DNA of 21,581 bases from a virus: the IMG/VR virus record IMGVR_UViG_3300032316_000713, positions 1-21,581 of that record; one strand, 5' to 3'. The notes under the pieces were generated by a model. That model was not told where the DNA came from, did no database searches, and was given only the letters and a program-made list of their open reading frames with translations. This document shows positions 19,515 to 21,581 of this stretch, piece after piece; position 1 is the first letter of the stretch; each line of letters begins with the position of its first letter. A program made the translations under genes and the position numbers.

Positions 19515-20677
19515 ACGCGGGCATCTATCCGCCGTCGTCGCAGTCTGTCGCAGCACCTCTGGCGATTGGCGGTGCCGCCGCTCGCCCGGTGCAGACGCCC
19601 GGCGGCATCGACAACTCGCTGGATTGGCGCAAGACAAACTGGGCGGCCATGCAGGACTCCGTGCAGTCGCAGGCTCGCGCGAGCAACTGGCGATACGGCA
19701 CCGTCCGCACTGCTGCTACAGTCACCGCAGTGACGACCAACTACGTCGGCAGCGTGCTGGGGCTCGGAGGACTCGCGCTTGCGTGCCCATTTGTGGCTAC
19801 GAGCGCGCTTGTGTTCGACTCCCACAACAACCGCACCTACAACGTGGGGTCATTCGGCGGCTCAACCAATTTTACGGGCGGCGTGCTGATGCCGGATGGC
19901 AGGATTTTCATCGCACCGCGAGCGTCGACGACGGCCCGCATCGTTGACCTGACGACGAACACAGTCACCACGCCAAACTGCACGTTCCCTGGAAATCAGG
20001 TCTACATCGCGTCCTGCCTGTTCGATGGCGGGCGAAAGATTTATCTCGCGCCCTACAACAACACCACCACGGCCGGCGTGTACGACATCCAGCGGCAGAC
20101 TCTTTCAGTCCCTGCCGGGACGTTTTCGACCGTCGGCGGGACAACGTCTGTTTCTTCTGGGGCATTGCTCCTGCCTGACGGCAGGGTGTTTGTCGCGCCG
20201 CTGGGCAGCACCGCCTGCATCTACGACCCTATCGCAGACTCGCTGTTTACCTCGGCCCGCTCGCTGGGGGGCGTGAGCAATTTTTTCGGGGCAGTCCTGC
20301 TGCCAAGCGGCGACGAGATTGCGCTGATCCCGCAGGGTGCGACGGCACTGGTCATCTACAACTGGCGGCGGGATACGGTTCGCACAATCCCCGGTACATG
20401 CACGGGACACATCGGCGGGCAGCTCGCGCCGGACGGGACCGTGTTTTTGATTCCCGGCAGCACTACCGTCGCGAGAGTGTATGACCCGGTCACGGACACG
20501 CTGCGAAACTTGCCGGACACATTCTCTGGCAGCTTCCACACCGCGGGCGCTCACGGACTCCCAGACGGTCGCCTCGTCATGCTGCCGCGGTCGGATGCGT
20601 CTGTGTTCACCTACGGCACGCGAGGCACGCAGGTCGACGCCAACATCCAGCTATCGCCGTACTTCAACCACAGGTAG
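19511..20677 (+). CDS. Beta-propeller tail protein, candidate receptor binder
   Basis: This 388-residue protein starts at TTG 19511, overlapping the previous stop (TTGA). From about residue 100 it contains six related units of about 45 residues: GGVLMPDGRIFIAP, SCLFDGGRKIYLAP, GALLLPDGRVFVAP, GAVLLPSGDEIALIP, GGQLAPDGTVFLIP and AHGLPDGRLVMLP. Each is followed by a strand like ARIVDLTTNT or ACIYDPIADS. Six such units make a beta-propeller. The first 90 residues are an adaptor region. Propellers of this type in tail genes are probable receptor-binding tips. The TTG start lacks a clear ribosome site and relies on coupling. Confidence 0.78.
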   Translation: MNAGIYPPSSQSVAAPLAIGGAAARPVQTPGGIDNSLDWRKTNWAAMQDSVQSQARASNWRYGTVRTAATVTAVTTNYVGSVLGLGGLALACPFVATSALVFDSHNNRTYNVGSFGGSTNFTGGVLMPDGRIFIAPRASTTARIVDLTTNTVTTPNCTFPGNQVYIASCLFDGGRKIYLAPYNNTTTAGVYDIQRQTLSVPAGTFSTVGGTTSVSSGALLLPDGRVFVAPLGSTACIYDPIADSLFTSARSLGGVSNFFGAVLLPSGDEIALIPQGATALVIYNWRRDTVRTIPGTCTGHIGGQLAPDGTVFLIPGSTTVARVYDPVTDTLRNLPDTFSGSFHTAGAHGLPDGRLVMLPRSDASVFTYGTRGTQVDANIQLSPYFNHR

Positions 20678-20680
20678 GCC

Positions 20681-21184
20681 ATGATCACATACACGGACGG
20701 AAGCGACCGCGAGGCTGTCATCACGGGACTCTCGGAGGCAAGCTGGACGGTCAGCGTGTACGAATCGTTCTCTGACTACCGCAACTGCCAGACGCCGACG
20801 GAGACGCGGACATTCCCCGGCACTCCGAATCGACGGGCAATGCTCTCGGCCTGGCCCGGCTGGACGCCGCGTGTTCGCGACGATGGCAACTGGTCGCTGC
20901 TGCCCGAATCCAACGAAGACCTGCCAGATCTGCCAGATGTACCCGTGAGCGTCACGGCAAGGCAGATCCGCCTGTGGCTGATCCGTCACGGCGTTAGCTT
21001 GGCGGCCGTCGACGCCGCCATCGACGCGATACCTGACGCACAGGTCCGCGAGGAATGCCGAGTCGAGTGGGACTACGCGCCTTACGTCGAGCGTGCGCAC
21101 CCGATGCTCGTGCCGCTCGCTGCGGCCCTCGGGCTGAGTGAAGCCCAGGTCGACGAGGCGTTCCGCGAGGCGGCCACGATCTAG
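20681..21184 (+). CDS. Tail-associated protein with helical C-terminal domain
   Basis: This 167-residue protein begins at ATG 20681, three bases after the propeller gene. Residues 1-90 look beta-rich with a Pro/Asp-rich end (SNEDLPDLPDVPVS). The C-terminal half reads TARQIRLWLIRHGVSLAAVD, then EWDYAPYVERAHPMLVPLAA and LGLSEAQVDEAFREAATI. This helical module is common in small proteins at the end of phage tail-fibre operons (XkdW-like or tail-assembly chaperone-like). It may cap or assemble the fibre. Function is inferred. Confidence 0.65.
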   Translation: MITYTDGSDREAVITGLSEASWTVSVYESFSDYRNCQTPTETRTFPGTPNRRAMLSAWPGWTPRVRDDGNWSLLPESNEDLPDLPDVPVSVTARQIRLWLIRHGVSLAAVDAAIDAIPDAQVREECRVEWDYAPYVERAHPMLVPLAAALGLSEAQVDEAFREAATI

Positions 21185-21198
21185 GGTGCAGGTGAGCC

Positions 21199-21513
21199 AT
21201 GCCACAGCGAATCGAGTTCATCAAGGCCGCTCGTGCGAATCACCAGATCCGCAGGCGCGACAACGGGCCGAATGCCCACAAGCGAGGCTACTGCTCGCCG
21301 CAGCACAAGGCGTGGCGGCTGGCTGTGCTCGAGCGGGACAACTGGCAATGCTGCGCCTGTGGTCGTGTGTGTGCCAAAAGACGCGAGGCTCACGCTGACC
21401 ATGTGCTATCGGTGGTGAGCCGACCGGACCTCCGCTACGACGTAGCGAATGGCCAATGCCTCTGTGCGTCGTGCCACAGCAAGAAGACAGTGCAAGAGAT
21501 GCACGCAGGTTGA
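21199..21513 (+). CDS. HNH endonuclease, packaging-associated type
   Basis: This 104-residue HNH protein shows C51/C52, C54, then HADH (65-68), Asn84 and C89-x2-C92-H93, a full HNH core. Small HNH proteins of this size often lie just before the terminase genes and aid cutting at cos sites together with the large terminase, as in HK97-like phages. ATG 21199 has CAGGTGA upstream at 21189-21195. It is the last gene in the window, and the following bases carry no gene. Confidence 0.85.
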   Translation: MPQRIEFIKAARANHQIRRRDNGPNAHKRGYCSPQHKAWRLAVLERDNWQCCACGRVCAKRREAHADHVLSVVSRPDLRYDVANGQCLCASCHSKKTVQEMHAG

Positions 21514-21581
21514 CAGGCTGCCTAGATTTTGAGCAGGCACGGCATAGGGGGGTGCCCGCCGAGTCTGCCAACGAGGTAAAC
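21514..21581. other. Right-end intergenic stretch
   Basis: No gene is supported here. The stretch includes a weak hairpin (GGCAC at 21536-21540 with GTGCC at 21552-21556) around a run of six G. If terminase genes follow outside the window, a cos or pac site could be near, but nothing here proves one. Confidence 0.3.

Noticed and set aside
21536-21556. Hairpin near the right end as a terminator or cos site
   Set aside because: Only a 5-bp stem with an 11-base G-rich loop and no T-run. A cos site cannot be judged without the genome ends.
1-21581. tRNA genes, integrase, attachment sites and transposable elements
   Set aside because: I read through for cloverleaf-like segments, recombinase motifs and terminal inverted repeats and found none I could support.

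Overview
This window reads as a stretch of a tailed double-stranded DNA phage or prophage. Every supported gene is on the + strand. The genes are packed with 4-base stop/start overlaps (ATGA, GTGA, TTGA). The order is replication and recombination, then DNA modification, then small envelope proteins, then tail and receptor-binding proteins, ending with an HNH endonuclease of the kind that often precedes terminase genes. No terminase, portal, capsid, integrase or tRNA gene is visible, so the window is only part of a genome. Base composition is GC-rich with strong G/C third-position bias. The exceptions are A-richer patches, most clearly the HNH gene at 11963-12943. The host is probably a high-GC bacterium; a planctomycete is possible from the general look of several small genes, but the sequence alone does not prove this.

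Layout. Bases 186-5769 hold a Sak4-like RecA-fold ATPase, two paralogous SSB-like proteins ending in DDIPF, a small winged-helix protein, an HNH nuclease, an archaeo-eukaryotic-type primase fused to a DnaB-type helicase, and a winged-helix protein. The 3' half of that last gene contains a cluster of inverted and direct repeats followed by an A+T-rich stretch, and looks like a replication origin. Bases 5766-8340 hold a lone LexA-type DNA-binding domain, a C5-cytosine methyltransferase and a DnaN-type sliding clamp. The methyltransferase contains an 11-copy CA repeat and is overlapped over nearly its whole length by a second open frame. Bases 8342-12943 hold a helix-turn-helix protein, a PAPS-reductase-like ATP pyrophosphatase, a secreted Cys-containing protein, a RusA resolvase, two DxD glycosyltransferases and a second HNH nuclease.

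Bases 12918-16748 form a translationally coupled run of small proteins, many with one membrane segment. It is centred on a membrane-anchored papain-like cysteine peptidase and a GlsB/YeaQ-like protein. This run is probably a lysis or envelope cassette. Bases 16745-21184 encode tail or fibre proteins: a discoidin-like (F5/8-C) protein, a small baseplate-like protein, a repetitive fibre, a six-repeat beta-propeller protein and a tail-associated protein. The window ends with a third HNH gene and 68 non-coding bases.

The observations most worth pursuing are: (1) the methyltransferase locus, where the alternate frame reads like a recognisable phage protein and one extra CA unit would switch translation into it; (2) the iteron-like origin inside the initiator-like gene; (3) the papain-like peptidase in the envelope cassette.
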